Below, piece after piece: positions 1 through 11,226 of a stretch of 64,000 bases of DNA. Each line of letters opens with the position of its first letter. Position 1 is the first letter of the stretch. The notes under the pieces are model-generated. The model was given only the letters and a program-made list of their open reading frames with translations, was not told the origin of the DNA and ran no database searches. The stretch spans positions 124,001-188,000 of the forward strand of contig JAVYIG010002388.1 of the NCBI GenBank assembly GCA_035222895.1, in the 5' to 3' direction. Position numbers and translations under genes: made by a program. The stretch comes from Strongylocentrotus droebachiensis. Taxonomy: Eukaryota > Echinodermata > Echinoidea > Camarodonta > Strongylocentrotidae.

Positions 1-517
1 AACCTGTAAATTTTCCTTATATGTGAATGGGTTCATGATAGATTTCTATGATACGAACAGGTCTTTTCAATTCCTTATTATGATTTTATTGCATTGGTAT
101 ACTGACAATTTTCTTTTTGTGTGATTGAGCTAAGAGATAAATTTCTGTATGATCAGTCCGTATGTGCTCCTACATGTAAGTATTATTTCATGCATGATAT
201 ATCAGCAATTTACCTTGTGTGTGAATGAGAATAGTGAATCAGTGTTCTGTCTATTGAGAGCAATGCAGAAGGACGTACCGGTAAATAAATCAGTAGGTCC
301 ATTTAGATATCCTAAAGACCATTTTGAAAAATGATTGATTTTTAGACTGCCATTTACACTACTGGAAAACCCCATTAAAAAACATTGGTGTTTGCTAATT
401 ATGATTTTTTTTTGGGTGAGTAGTGCACATACCTGACTTGTTGCTGCTCTGTCTTTGATTGCATGGAAGCAAGGAATGTCACATGACCCAAAACCGGAAT
501 CATTTAAGGTTTCAAGA

Positions 518-714
518 GCAGGTATTTACACTGCAAAAATCTGTGAAATTTCTGCCGGTGTTTAAAAAAAAATCACTTCAGAGAGAGGTGGATTTTACAA
601 TTACACAAACTTTTGTCGTGTTTGCCGGTAGTTCCTTAGCAACTTAGCAGCTAACAATGAAACACGAGAGTGTGAGAAAAATCAATGATTTTTGCTTGCA
701 GTGTAAATACAGCT
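518..714. mobile_element. MITE, about 200 bp, related to 9991-10192
   Basis: The left end AGCAGGTATTTACACTGC and the reverse complement of the right end AGCTGTATTTACACTGC are inverted repeats. The right half (TGTGAGAAAAATCAATG, then TTTTGCTTGCAGTGTAAAT) matches the right half of the element at 9991-10192. The internal sequences share GCCGGTGTTT and TTTGCCGGTAG. No coding capacity. The insertion-site duplication is not clear. Confidence 0.65.
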
Positions 715-765
715 AATATAAACGGGTCTTATCTGCTCCAAATCAGAGTTTTGTCATGCATTGAG

Positions 766-828
766 AGCCATGCAGAAGGATATTATTAACTCTATTTGTA
801 AAAGTATATGAGAAAACATCCTTCTGGC
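766..828. mobile_element. Member of the CCAGAAGG hairpin family
   Basis: Imperfect inverted repeat: the left arm GAGAGCCATGCAGAAGGAT pairs with the right arm ATCCTTCTGGCTCTC around a central AT-rich loop containing TTAACTC and TATATGAG. Same family as elements at 19117, 26932, 32193 and 43933. Its right flank CAACAGACAATTTTATG runs directly into the 63-bp minisatellite. Confidence 0.7.
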
Positions 829-837
829 TCTCAACAG

Positions 838-1710
838 ACAATTTTATGCATCAATATAATAACACCAATCAGCTGGTGAAGAGATGATTCATGTTAGCAG
901 GACAATTTATGCATCAATATAATAACACCAATCAGCTGGTGAAGAGATGATTCATGTTAGCAGGACAATTTATGCATCAATATAATAACACCAATCAGCT
1001 GGTGAAGAGATGATTCATGTTAGCAGGACAATTTATGCATCAATATAATAACACCAATCAGCTGGTGAAGAGATGATACATGTTAGCAGGACAATTTATG
1101 CATCAATATAATAACACCAATCAGCTGGTGAAGAGATGATACATGTTAGCAGGACAATTTATGCATCAATATAATAACACCAATCAGCTGGTGAAGAGAT
1201 GATACATGTTAGCAGGACAATTTATGCATCAATATAATAACACCAATCAGCTGGTGAAGAGATGATACATGTTAGCAGGACAATTTATGCATCAATATAA
1301 TAACACCAATCAGCTGGTGAAGAGATGATACATGTTAGCAGGACAATTTATGCATCAATATAATGACACCAATCAGCTGGTGAAGAGATGATACATGTTA
1401 GCAGGACAATGTATGCATCAATATAATGACACCAATCAGCTGGTGAAGAGATGATACATGTTAGCAGGACAATTTATGCATCAATATAATAACACCAATC
1501 AGCTGGTGAAGAGATGATACATGTTAGCAGGACAATTTATGCATCAATATAATGACACCAATCAGCTGGTGAAGAGATGATACATGTTAGCAGGACAATG
1601 TATGCATCAATATAATGACACCAATCAGCTGGTGAAGAGATGATACATGTTAGCAGGACAATTTATGCATCAATATAATAACACCAATCAGCTGGTGAAG
1701 AGATGATTCA
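838..1710. repeat. 63-bp minisatellite, 14 copies
   Basis: Unit begins ACAATTTATGCATCAATATA and ends ATGTTAGCAGG; copy starts fall every 63 bp (902, 965, 1028 and so on). It carries CAATCAGCTGGTGAAGAG. Although 63 is divisible by three, all three forward frames have a stop, so it is not coding. Variants are arranged in order: copies 1-3 have GATTCATG, most later copies GATACATG. Copies 9-11 and 12-14 repeat the same three-unit pattern (TTTATGC/AATGAC, TGTATGC/AATGAC, TTTATGC/AATAAC), a 189-bp higher-order repeat. The array starts inside the right flank of the hairpin element at 766-828. Confidence 0.95.
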
Positions 1711-2138
1711 TGAAAGCGACACAATTTATTCATTCATTATCAGAAAAGGGAAAAAATGCTCATATCCTGTTCTACATAGATGGCTACCTTATAATAACAA
1801 TCAAAATCCAAATTGAATTAATTGCATTATTTTTGCAGGTTGGATCAGAGCTATTGTTATTCCATTTCAGTCCTTGTTTCTTCTTTCTTTAAAGCATTTT
1901 AACTGTTTTGATGTTGCGCATTTTGAGCAAAATACCAGCAAAAGTCACTTGGAAATACTATTCTTATATAGATGTAGATCTCCAATCGCAAGGTTCATTG
2001 TATTAGTGTATACTTTAATTTATGCACTTTAGATGCATCCTTGACAGAGTGATATGCAATATTAGAAATTCATGAATAATAGGGCATCTTTACTGTAAAT
2101 AGTGTGTTTGTGTGTGTGAGGTGCCAGATGTTGTTGTT

Positions 2139-2160
2139 GGGGGGGGGGGGGGGGGGGGGG
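2139..2160. repeat. Poly-G run
   Basis: An uninterrupted G run of about 22 bases flanked by TTGTTG repeats. Such runs are prone to sequencing length error. Confidence 0.9.
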
Positions 2161-2409
2161 TTGTTGTGTATTAGTTGCTCTATGGGTTGTAAATCATTGA
2201 TAGACATAAATCACAATTTTTCAGTAGACCTTAGTGAAATACAATAGACTAATTTTTTCCATTTTCCTTTTCGTTTTTATTTTATTTTTGCTGTGATTTT
2301 CCTTTTCACAACTGTTCTGTTAAACTAAATGTATGCAGCATTTGAGCCTTGAAAAGCTTCCATCCAAATGCTACAGATAAATGCAGTATTTTATAGAAGT
2401 GAGAATGTC

Positions 2410-3020
2410 TCTCTTGGAGCACTGGTTGAGTTTTGAACCTCTAACCTTCTAAAACAGACACATGCCACTCTATCATAATAGGCCCATCATGTTGTCAATA
2501 TATGCATGAGTGATCATACTCACTGAAAAGGATTTGAACCTCAAACTTTAATTCTTTCGCATGTCAGCAAAGTGCAACACATAAAGTGGTATTCATTTTA
2601 TTGGATTTCCCTTTACACCTCATTTAAAGTATGTTATATTTGTGGTTATAACAAAGTTTTGAACCTCTAACCTTCTAAAGCCAGGCACACATACGGTTAT
2701 GCCATAAAGGTCTTGTCAAGTTATCAAGCATGAAGCGTGTAAAGCACCAGCCCATATTCTGGTCTCTTGTTGGCATTGATTGGTTTGATTTCTCTCTCTT
2801 CACCTCATAAACATCATGCCACATTTGTGGGTGTACAAAGGTTTTGAACCTCCAACCTTTTGAATCAGGTACACACATACCACTGTGTCATGATAGGTTT
2901 ATAAGTTGTCAACCCCATAGCATGTAATGTGTACCAGCCCATTACTGTGACTCATACTGGCATTGATTTATTTAATTTCTCTCGCCGCACCTCATTAACA
3001 TTATGTCACCTTTATGGGTT
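2410..3020 (-). mobile_element. Tandem tRNA-like (SINE-derived) units, about 184 bp each
   Basis: At least two clear and two degenerate units. Each contains TTTTGAACCTCYAACCTT near its start (about 2654 and 2839). On the minus strand this reads GGTTGGAGGTTCAAAACC, an RNA polymerase III B-box-like sequence, preceded at tRNA-like distance by ATGACACAGTGGTA, an A-box-like sequence. The units also share CATACC..TGTGTCATGATAGG and ACCAGCCCATTA..TGGCATTGATT. Best read as a tandemly arranged, decayed tRNA-derived SINE head; no intact tRNA cloverleaf can be drawn with confidence. Confidence 0.55.
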
Positions 3021-5457
3021 TACAAAGCACTTAGTAATAATATGATGTAATTGACTGTGCATTGGCAGAGTTTTGTAATGGGGAGCCAATGAAATGCATT
3101 CACTGTGTAGGCTGTAACATGTACTCTTGAAACACATTAAATAGAGAATGTTCATTAAATAATTAGCACAAAGTGTTTATACTTCTCAGCCGTACACAGA
3201 ATCATGCATTTCCTTTTTGGTAGCTGATTATAGGATTTGATTGGAACTAATCAGCATATTCAACTAGAGCAACAACAAATACATCTCCTACTATATTTCA
3301 GAAACTGTACATTTTCTAAAGAGCCTTTTGTCACCATTAAATTGGGTAAAAAAATATTTATTTCACAAATTACCCTCTAGGAAGATGTGCTAATGCATGC
3401 CCTCTCTTAATACTTCTATTTTCATATTGCACTGCATTCATTAATACCTGAGTCAATATCATTTATTCTCCTTTTGGAGAGCTCTACTGGAGTGCATGGG
3501 TATGTGTTCAAATATCTTACAAGGAAAGAAATCATAAAAAAGGGAGAGTAGTCCTTAAATATCTTCAAATATGTGAGGGGCATAGTTTCCCCTCACCCCC
3601 CCCCCCCCCCCCCCTCTCAATGGATATCAACCAGAACCCATCTAGAAGATCTGTTATGAAAATTAAAAAAACAAATATCTTTAATAAATAATTACAAAGA
3701 ATTTGTGAGGGAGGCTGATATTGTGGATATTTGCTCATTTGTGATAAGGCAAGTTAATGACAGAATCAGGTTAGCTAGAAATCCAAACATCCTTACTAAT
3801 TTCCTTTTAACAGCCCAACCACTTAGACCACAATACTTTTATTTGTTTCCTTCAAAGACTTTATTTCCTGAAAATTCATTTGGCATCAATCAAGGTTTAG
3901 TGTAAATACAAGATTCAATAGATGGTTCAGACTTCCATGGGAAAATGAACCTGATTTGGTGATAATGAAGCCTGCCCTACTAATCATTGGAGATATGAAT
4001 TAGGGACCACAAGAGAGTGTGATTTAGATTTGAATTTATTTTACATTGTAAACAATAATGACATTGATGGTGCCAATAATAATGATGAAGGTAGGGGTGA
4101 TGGTTTTGACAGTAATGATGCAGATGGGTGGTGATGATGATGATGCTGGTAATAATATCATGAGAAAATAAATCATGGTTCAATCCAGTTTTAGTAGATA
4201 AGATATTCATTGTGAATGCCTAAAATCCATCCATTTAAAATCTTGGGGTCCATCGCACAATTATGACCCAACTTAGTCTAGATCAGGCCTGGTCTAGATA
4301 TTGATAGAAGTTTGAATAAGATAGTGTTTGTTTGATTTTATATTCCTGCATTTTTTAACATAATAATAAGTAATATACAAACTACATGTAGGTACATTAT
4401 TAACAAAAGTCAAAATACATTTGTGATCATATCATGATATAAATCAATTTCAAGAAACACATAGTTGACAAATTATTTCAAAATTGACAGCATTTAGAAA
4501 TTGACAGGAGCATTCAATCCATTGATTACTGAATGGTTTAATTCCCATAGGCTTAATACAGGGACCATCTGGCTCCATGCAGTAGGCAGTGGGTTAAAGA
4601 TATACATGCAGATTCTCTGAGATATCTTTAAATTTCTTTGAAAGTCGAGAGGTATTCATGTACCAAGGTGCAACAGCCTCTAGAAAGTATTGAATCATTG
4701 AGAAAAGCCCTCTCCTTGTATAAACCTTGGATGAGTCATGTATTGATTGGATATAACCTTAAGAAGCAACGATCAATAGCTCGTTCCCTCTTCATCTAAT
4801 ACTAAATTTAGCCTGTAACTGCCAATCCCAGCTTCTGTATTATGCAACATGATGTCATGAATATTCATTGCACAATTCAGGTGATTCCAATTTCTGAAGG
4901 AATCCTTGTTCATGAAGTCAGCTTTTCAATATCAAGTTTAAAATTTGAAAATTCAAAAGAGTAATTGCAATAACAAACATCAAGGCAAAATACTATCAAG
5001 GTTGTAAGTCACTCGGAATTGTGGATGAATTAGAAAGTACTTTGAAGTATTCTTTGGTTTATTGACATTTCAAGATAAATTGCCTAATCGCATGTAAGAG
5101 AAGGAGAAGGAGAATTAGCTACAATGTAGGAAGTGTTTTTTTCTTTCTATATGGACAGTTTGATGATCTTTGCTACATGTACAAAAATACAACGCTGGTA
5201 ACAAGAAAACAATATGTGGGATTTCAGCTATTGCTCTACTGCCATCTAGTGACAAAAACAGTATAGTTGTAATTGTCCCTTCTTGAGTCTATCTGTGAAC
5301 ATTCCCTTTGGGATTGTGATATAGATTTTCATTTAGCCTAATCCCTTTTAATGCTAAATTGGATGTTTTCTTCAAGATTATGAGCAAGATATTGATAATT
5401 GTCTTTCATTCTTGTAAGAGGATTTAATGTCATTCTACCCTCAATAATGGAAAATAA
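3021..5457. other. Non-coding, no recognised features apart from simple repeats
   Basis: AT-rich intron or flank. A poly-C run lies at about 3595-3614 and a loose GATGATGGT-type stretch at 4050-4160. I see no exon with splice sites and no paired inverted repeats. Confidence 0.5.
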
Positions 5458-5469
5458 TTGATAGAAATA

Positions 5470-5641
5470 CTTTCTCTCTCTCTCTTTTTCTCATCACTTC
5501 CTTTCTGTCTTTCCTCTTCTATTTTTTTAAGTTTCCCCTTTTCTTTCTCCTCCACTCTTTTTCTTTCATTTTCTTCCTCTAATCCATTTCATCTCCCCCT
5601 CCCACTCCCCCTCCCACTCCCCCTCCCCTCTCTCCTCTCTC

Positions 5642-5713
<72 letters not shown>

Positions 5714-5715
5714 TC
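5470..5715. repeat. Pyrimidine tract with (TC)n microsatellite
   Basis: Over 200 bp almost purely of C and T on the + strand, including CTCCCCCTCCCA repeats (5594-5630) and an uninterrupted (TC)n run from about 5645 to 5707. Open frames across it on both strands are by-products of composition. Confidence 0.95.
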
Positions 5716-7254
5716 CAACCTCATGTACCACTCGTCCACACATATACCTACCAAGTTGATGAAGATTGATTGTGGAATAAAAATAATTAGATTGGTCAGC
5801 AGAGAGGTAGATAGGCCGGCCTCCTTTCGATTGCACTTGACCTTTTACCAGTAGCACTATGCTGGAGGATAGGTCAGTTTTCTAGCTGAGAACCTGTGAA
5901 AACATGCCCCAAGGCAGGCAGGCCCTGCATGCATGCTCACACAATCCATACAAACATGTAACTAGTATCTCTGTTTGTTTACATCACGGCAGGTTACACA
6001 ATTTCCAGGAGTGCAGCACAATTTTGTGCATTTTTCAGTTTTGACATACACATGTGACATGTAGTCTTATATTGTTTATGGCACTAAATGATAGCCTATT
6101 ACAACATAATGTATGTATTTATTTTTTTATTCTTATTCATTTGTGTTCAAATTTTTTCTTTCTTTCTTTCTTTCTTTATATAATTAGTTAGTTATTCATT
6201 TATTTATTCATTTATTTATCTGTTGATTTATCTATCTGTCTATCTATTCCTTGCAATCATTTGTTATTTCGCAATATGATAGCTCAGTTTTCTAGCCAAG
6301 AACCTGTGAAGTCTTTTTTTACCTATGGCTCATGTATAGTGTTTATGGGCTTACAGACCCTGTTCTCTATTAAAAGGTAGATTGTGACGCCCTGCCTGCT
6401 ATTAATTATTATTACAAACTATTTCAGTAAATGTTGGTTAATTTAGGGTATCCACAATCATTCTCAGTATGTCAAAATGATACAGTATTAGAAACCAGAC
6501 AGCTGTAATAGTTAATTAAATAAATGGGCATGTCTCTGATAAGTAGAGAACTATATGTTTATTGTTTAATTGATTAGATGTAGATTAGTGTCTGTACTAA
6601 TTAACTGTTTTTTTAGCTAAAAATGTTTAATGAATCAAAAAATATGTGTTGGAGCAGTTGAAACTGAAAAGTATCAGTCCAAAGAGGAAGAAAAAAAATA
6701 GACCGACCGACCCAGGTCTAAGGCCTAATAGCATCACTTCATCTTCATCACTCAAGCATTCTGCAAGCTCTAAGCAACACGACCTGTGAATTAATGATGT
6801 CAATTTGTACTCAACGGAAAGGCAAACCACCAGTAGAATATTACCTTGTTAGAAAATTTACAATTTCTAACCTTACCAGTTTTGCCAAATGTAATTTTAT
6901 TAAGTTTTGTCAGAGTAATAAAACCTTAGAGTCCATTTATTTTGTTAGTTGTTGATTAGCTTTAGCATGGCAAAAGCTAGGGTCTGTGCTTGAGACTAGC
7001 ATCACTTCATCCCAATCTTTCAGCATTCCATGAGCTCCTAGTAACATGAGATGTGCTGTAATGATGCACGGGTGAGAAGATAATCTTCTTCTCCATCATT
7101 AAGACCATCCTCAGTCTCTTTTATCAGTTGTCACTACGCAGGATTTTAAGACTATGCAATTAATTTTATTGTTCAGAGCAGAGAATCGTAGCTCTCATTC
7201 TATGTATCCACATCAATTTTCTCATGACAACATGAAGGATACTGATGATAATTG

Positions 7255-7286
<32 letters not shown>

Positions 7287-7720
7287 TATGAGGTATAACA
7301 AAAAACACTCAGATACTCATCTTCATTTTTGTCAAAATCACCATTTGAAGTCTAAAATATCAACTAAATATCTATCAATACCAGTAGAATCACTCCTTAT
7401 TCAGTGTAACCACACCCATTTACCATGGCAACAAGAGGGATTATATATGGTGATGCTTGCATGAGACAAAGGTTTCACTAGATGCTTGTCCTAGAATATA
7501 CTAAATTCTCAGAATGAATCATCATTGTTACCACCAGAAACTCATCTCTCATTTTATAGAACCACACCCCTTCGTCATGGTAACTAGGGAGATGAGGATG
7601 GTGATGATGATGCATGTGAGAGACAAAGGGTTCAACAGATGCCCTCATTTAAAGGCTAAGACAAGCCTGATTTAGGCTTTGCTCCTGTGCATCCATCCCC
7701 GCATCCATTGGGCATCCTCC
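5716..7720. repeat. Region of diverged local duplications
   Basis: Several short segments occur twice in degenerate form: CAGTTTTCTAGC followed by GAACCTGTGAA at about 5875 and 6287; ATCACTTCATC with GCATTC and CAAGCTC/GAGCTC at about 6733 and 7010; and an ACCACACCC..CATGGCAAC-type segment at about 7410 and 7560 followed by GATGC..GAGACAAAGG. These look like old tandem duplications. A (GAT)n run sits at 7253-7286. No coding exon seen. Confidence 0.45.
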
Positions 7721-9296
7721 CTAGCAACATGATCCTCCTGAGGATGATGCATCATCGAGATGCTCTCTTGCATCGGTTGCTCGGCCTCTTTAGCATTCTC
7801 TCATTGATGATTCAGTCTTTGCCTGGCTCGGAGCATCTCACGTTCTAGAGGATATAACACCGTTGAATGATGAGGATTTCTGTATTTGGTTTCTCTCTTT
7901 GACTCAATTGGATTTTTCTAATGCATTGTAGTTTTGAACATTCACAGAGGTCTGTATTTTGTGTCCATGGATTTCATTGTTGTAAACTGTAGCTTTATCT
8001 GTGTATTGAAAGCAATTCTCTTCTGTTATTTCTTTTACTTAGGATCAATTAACTGTTTTTCAGTTTTATAGGAGCCTTTGCCAAATGCCTACCTACATGT
8101 ATGTTTGATATTTAGAAGTTGTCTCATGTTTGTCAGTATAATGTAGATACATTACATCATTTGACATACTGGTTTGTTGATGTATGTACTATGGGCACTC
8201 ATCTTCAATTTTCTTATCCTTCATATTGTTTTAATTTTTGTGTTAGTTTATTCCTGATAGTTCCATACAATGTTCATAATAGTACCTGCATAATGCCATC
8301 AATTATACCAGGCCCAAATATCAGGTTACAATTTTCATCAGACTATTTAACAGCTCAGTGTGAGAGAGAATGGATGTGAAACCAGTCTGTTACATGAGAA
8401 CACTGTCTTGTGAAGTGGCAGTTTCAGTTTTGCTCATAAACTATTTATCATATGCTAACATACATAATATGGATGGCAAGTTTTTAATCATTGATCATTA
8501 TAAAACATTTCTTCAAACCTGTATGGCTAACATCACTGTACATAACAGATCATAAGTTATTGTACTGTCAGTTGTGCAACACTGTCAGATGCCCAAAACT
8601 GGATGCCAAGTGTAATAATTCTTCTCTTTTCTTGAACTTGGGGTAACTACTTCTTTGAAACATGCATGCGTAATGAAGGTGAGAATCAAGGATTAGAACA
8701 AATAGCCGTGGAAGCAAATGCCTCGATATCATGTGATATATGGCAGATAGCAAACTTCTAAGCTGGATGGCAGAGTTGTTTTAGGAATGTCCATCAATCA
8801 GTTTTATCAAAGATCATAGTACTCAAAACTTGGATTTAAAGTGTTCATTGTCAATAAATATCCATAGAAATGTCAAATTACACTGAACATGTTCTATGCT
8901 TGTGTCAAGCTTGAATATACTGCTTCTCCCCCTCTCCAATAACAATTTTTGTTTTAATGTAGCACGTTGCCTTAGCAATACTGTGTTAATGTTTTGAATG
9001 CAGTGCTCACATTTATCTTCAAGCCAGCTACTCTTGCGTCATGATCATACTTCCATGATATTGTGAAGGATAGCCATCTTAGAGTCTATCAACTTTCATG
9101 GATTGCAAAACTGCGATATTATGATTCCATTATTTATTTTGCGGAATCAAACTTTTGCCAATATATGGAAAGCATGAATACAAAAGATTCTTCTGTTACA
9201 GTATCTTGCAGTTGCTTTCATCTGTCTCGTTCCTTAAAAAAACGTCATTCAAATTTGAAAATTAATTTGTTTCTTTCTTTCACTTTCTTTGTACAG
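7721..9296. other. Intron or 5' flank preceding exon 9297
   Basis: No repeat family or exon recognised. The last 40 bp (TTTCTTTCTTTCACTTTCTTTG) form the polypyrimidine tract of the exon's acceptor. The upstream coding exon demanded by the phase-1 entry of exon 9297 was not found here. Confidence 0.5.
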
Positions 9297-9397
9297 ACAT
9301 CAGCCATGATGGCGGTGATAATCGTAAGAGGCGGAAGAGCGCTCCTAGCGGTCCGGTGCAGATGACTCCTGACGCTACCCAGACATCCAAACTATCC
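9297..9397 (+). CDS. SYNGAP1/DAB2IP/RASAL2-like: Internal exon, N-terminal basic linker of SYNGAP/DAB2IP/RASAL2-family RasGAP
   Basis: Exon of a Ras GTPase-activating protein of the SynGAP/DAB2IP/nGAP family, which speeds GTP hydrolysis by Ras and Rap at the inner face of membranes. Seen: a pyrimidine tract ending TTTGTACAG, then 101 bp open in one frame, then the donor GTAAGT. It enters in phase 1 (two bases complete a codon) and leaves in phase 0. The peptide contains HDGGDNRKRRKSAPSGPVQM. This lines up with the SYNGAP1 stretch HLGRSRRKSVPGGKQYSM, a basic loop that interrupts the PH domain and sits just before the KRTKS motif carried here by the next exon (40822). Entry in phase 1 means at least one more coding exon lies upstream, and I did not find it in this window. 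A GAT microsatellite starts about 80 bp into the following intron. The family match is short but sits in the right order with the later exons. Confidence 0.8.
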
Positions 9398-9474
9398 GTA
9401 AGTACATGCCATTTTGGCTCCTTTGGTACTAGAGAGTTATTAGAAAGAAAAACAAGATCTGAACACAATTGCAT

Positions 9475-9625
9475 GATGATGATGATGAGGATGATGATGA
9501 TGATGAGGACGACGACAGCAATGACGATGATGATGATGATGATGATGGTGATGAGGGTGATGATGATGAGGGTGATGATGGTGATGATGATGAAGTTAAT
9601 GGTGATGATGATGACGATAGTGATG
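9475..9625. repeat. (GAT)n microsatellite in intron
   Basis: Imperfect GATGAT/GACGAC/GGTGAT repeat of about 150 bp beginning about 78 bp after the donor at 9398. It accounts for poly-Met, poly-Ser and poly-Ile reading frames in the area. Confidence 0.95.
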
Positions 9626-9990
9626 TTGTTGTTGATTGACAATGCATTTCAGTAATGTTGTGTTTGTATTATATTTCACAGATGTAGACCAATAATTTTG
9701 TTATTTGGAGAAGAAGAAAAAAACAGAGAAATACTTTTACTTAGTACTGCTTCTCACGGCTGATATACTATTATCACAAATCTATTGATTCAACATTTGT
9801 TGAATACCATATTCGTTTAATCTCTTTTAATTATGATAACATCAAAATATATATTCTGATAAAAAAATACAGTCTGAAACCTTATGAGCACAGTTTAATA
9901 TACTTGATATAATTGTAACATATTCCTGTGTGGCTACCCCAACTCATAGCCCTGCTCAGACTAGAACATTTTAATACAAACTGGTACAAA

Positions 9991-10192
9991 AGCTACATTT
10001 TACACTGCAAACAAAAATCATTGAAGATTCTCACATTCTGGTGTTTCGTCTGTAGTTGCATAGCAAATGATACTGATTAATAATTTTGTTATTGGTGTTT
10101 TGTTTTGTTTACCTGTTTGCTATGCAATAACTGACAAAGAACCGGAATGTGAGAAAAACTAATGGTTTTAGCTTGTAGTGTAAATGCAGCTT
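9991..10192. mobile_element. MITE, about 200 bp, related to 518-714
   Basis: The left end AGCTACATTTTACACTGCAA and the reverse complement of the right end AAGCTGCATTTACACTAC are inverted repeats. The arms continue with AAAAATCATTG and TTCTCACATTCTGG on the left against ATTAGTTTTTCTCACATTCC on the right complement. No open frame. A further single end (GCTGCATTTGCACTGCAA) is at about 20238. Confidence 0.75.
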
Positions 10193-10665
10193 AGAACTTC
10201 ACACAGCACGATGAAAGATGGAATTAGTTAGGAAATACCATATCACAAATTGGTGATATCAAAATCACTAGGCCTACGACTTTCCAGACAGGTAGGCTTG
10301 TAAATCCAGACTTTTTCAAAACTGAATCATGTAAATTAAGATGAGAAACCTTGAGATAAACTGTATACTGATATTTGTGCTGGTAATTACAAATTGTTTC
10401 TAAAAGTAATACATATAATAATAATAATATGTATTGTGTACCTATAGGGTAGCCTCATCAGTATTAATAATGTGCGTCTTGAGGGTCCTGCAATCATATT
10501 ACATATTAGGTACCGGTACTAATTTGAAGAAAAAGCTTTTGAAGAAGCAAAAAACAAACTTAGATGATGGGAAGCAAAATGATATAATGCCTCCCTCTCC
10601 TTATTAGTTTGTTTCCTATCCCTCTGTGATAATTCAAAAAATAAATGTTAATAAATAAATAAGAG

Positions 10666-11226
10666 TGTTTTATATACCTCATACATAGATTGTCATTCAC
10701 TGATTGGTCAAAACTATATCACATGTCAAGGAGCATTTCGATCTATCAAGTATCATTACGTCAGAGGGTTTGATAGCTACTATCAAACCCCGGGATAGGA
10801 CCCCTAACCCCTCCCGCGACTTAGTTGCGCACACACATTTTTTGAGTTGCTAGGCTACCGCAATCGTGCAGTTACGCGCAGCGCGTAGGAATTCAATACT
10901 CTTGCCATGGACTTGATGTTGGATTTTTCTTATTCTGGTGAGTAATTCCTCTTGATCTAGTTTCCTGTTTTTTAGTGCTAGATCTAGACCTACAGATAGA
11001 CCTAATCATGAATCAATAAAAAGGATGAGGTATATAAAACAAATATGAACTGCTCTGTAATCGGATGATGGTGGGAACTACCACTCCCTCGGTGGTGTTC
11101 ACACCGGCCCTTCTATCACCCCCTCGGCTTCGCCTCGGGGGTGATAGAAGGACCGTGTGAACACCACCTTGGGAGTGATAGTTCCCACCATCATCCTCAT
11201 GAGCAGTCAATATTTGTATAATATTG
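10666..11226. mobile_element. Hairpin-bearing dispersed element
   Basis: GTTTTATATACCTCAT at the left (10666) recurs inverted as ATGAGGTATATAAAAC at 11027-11042. Immediately after comes a long GC-rich inverted repeat (about 11039-11221) whose arms of about 90 bp share GATGGTGGGAACTA and GTGGTGTTCACAC and meet at a loop around GGCTTCGCC. CCAAT (as ATTGG) and a TATA-like ATATAAAA are present. A related layout occurs at 22609-23410. Unit type uncertain. Confidence 0.6.

Larger units (their letters stand above)
1..837. other. Intron or 5' flank, AT-rich, with MITE remnants
   Basis: No exon seen. Holds a foldback MITE (518-714), a single hairpin-family arm near 260-285 and a complete member of the CCAGAAGG hairpin family at 766-828. 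The rest is AT-rich sequence without structure I can name. Confidence 0.6.

Noticed and set aside
838-1710. Regular array resembling a CRISPR
   Set aside because: The whole 63-bp unit is repeated with no unique spacers, and the context is animal intron DNA; it is a minisatellite.
10907-10937. ATG (MDLMLDFSYS) running into GTGAGT, a possible first exon
   Set aside because: Ends in phase 1, which fits neither exon 40822 (phase 0) nor 53550 (phase 2), and it lies inside a dispersed element.
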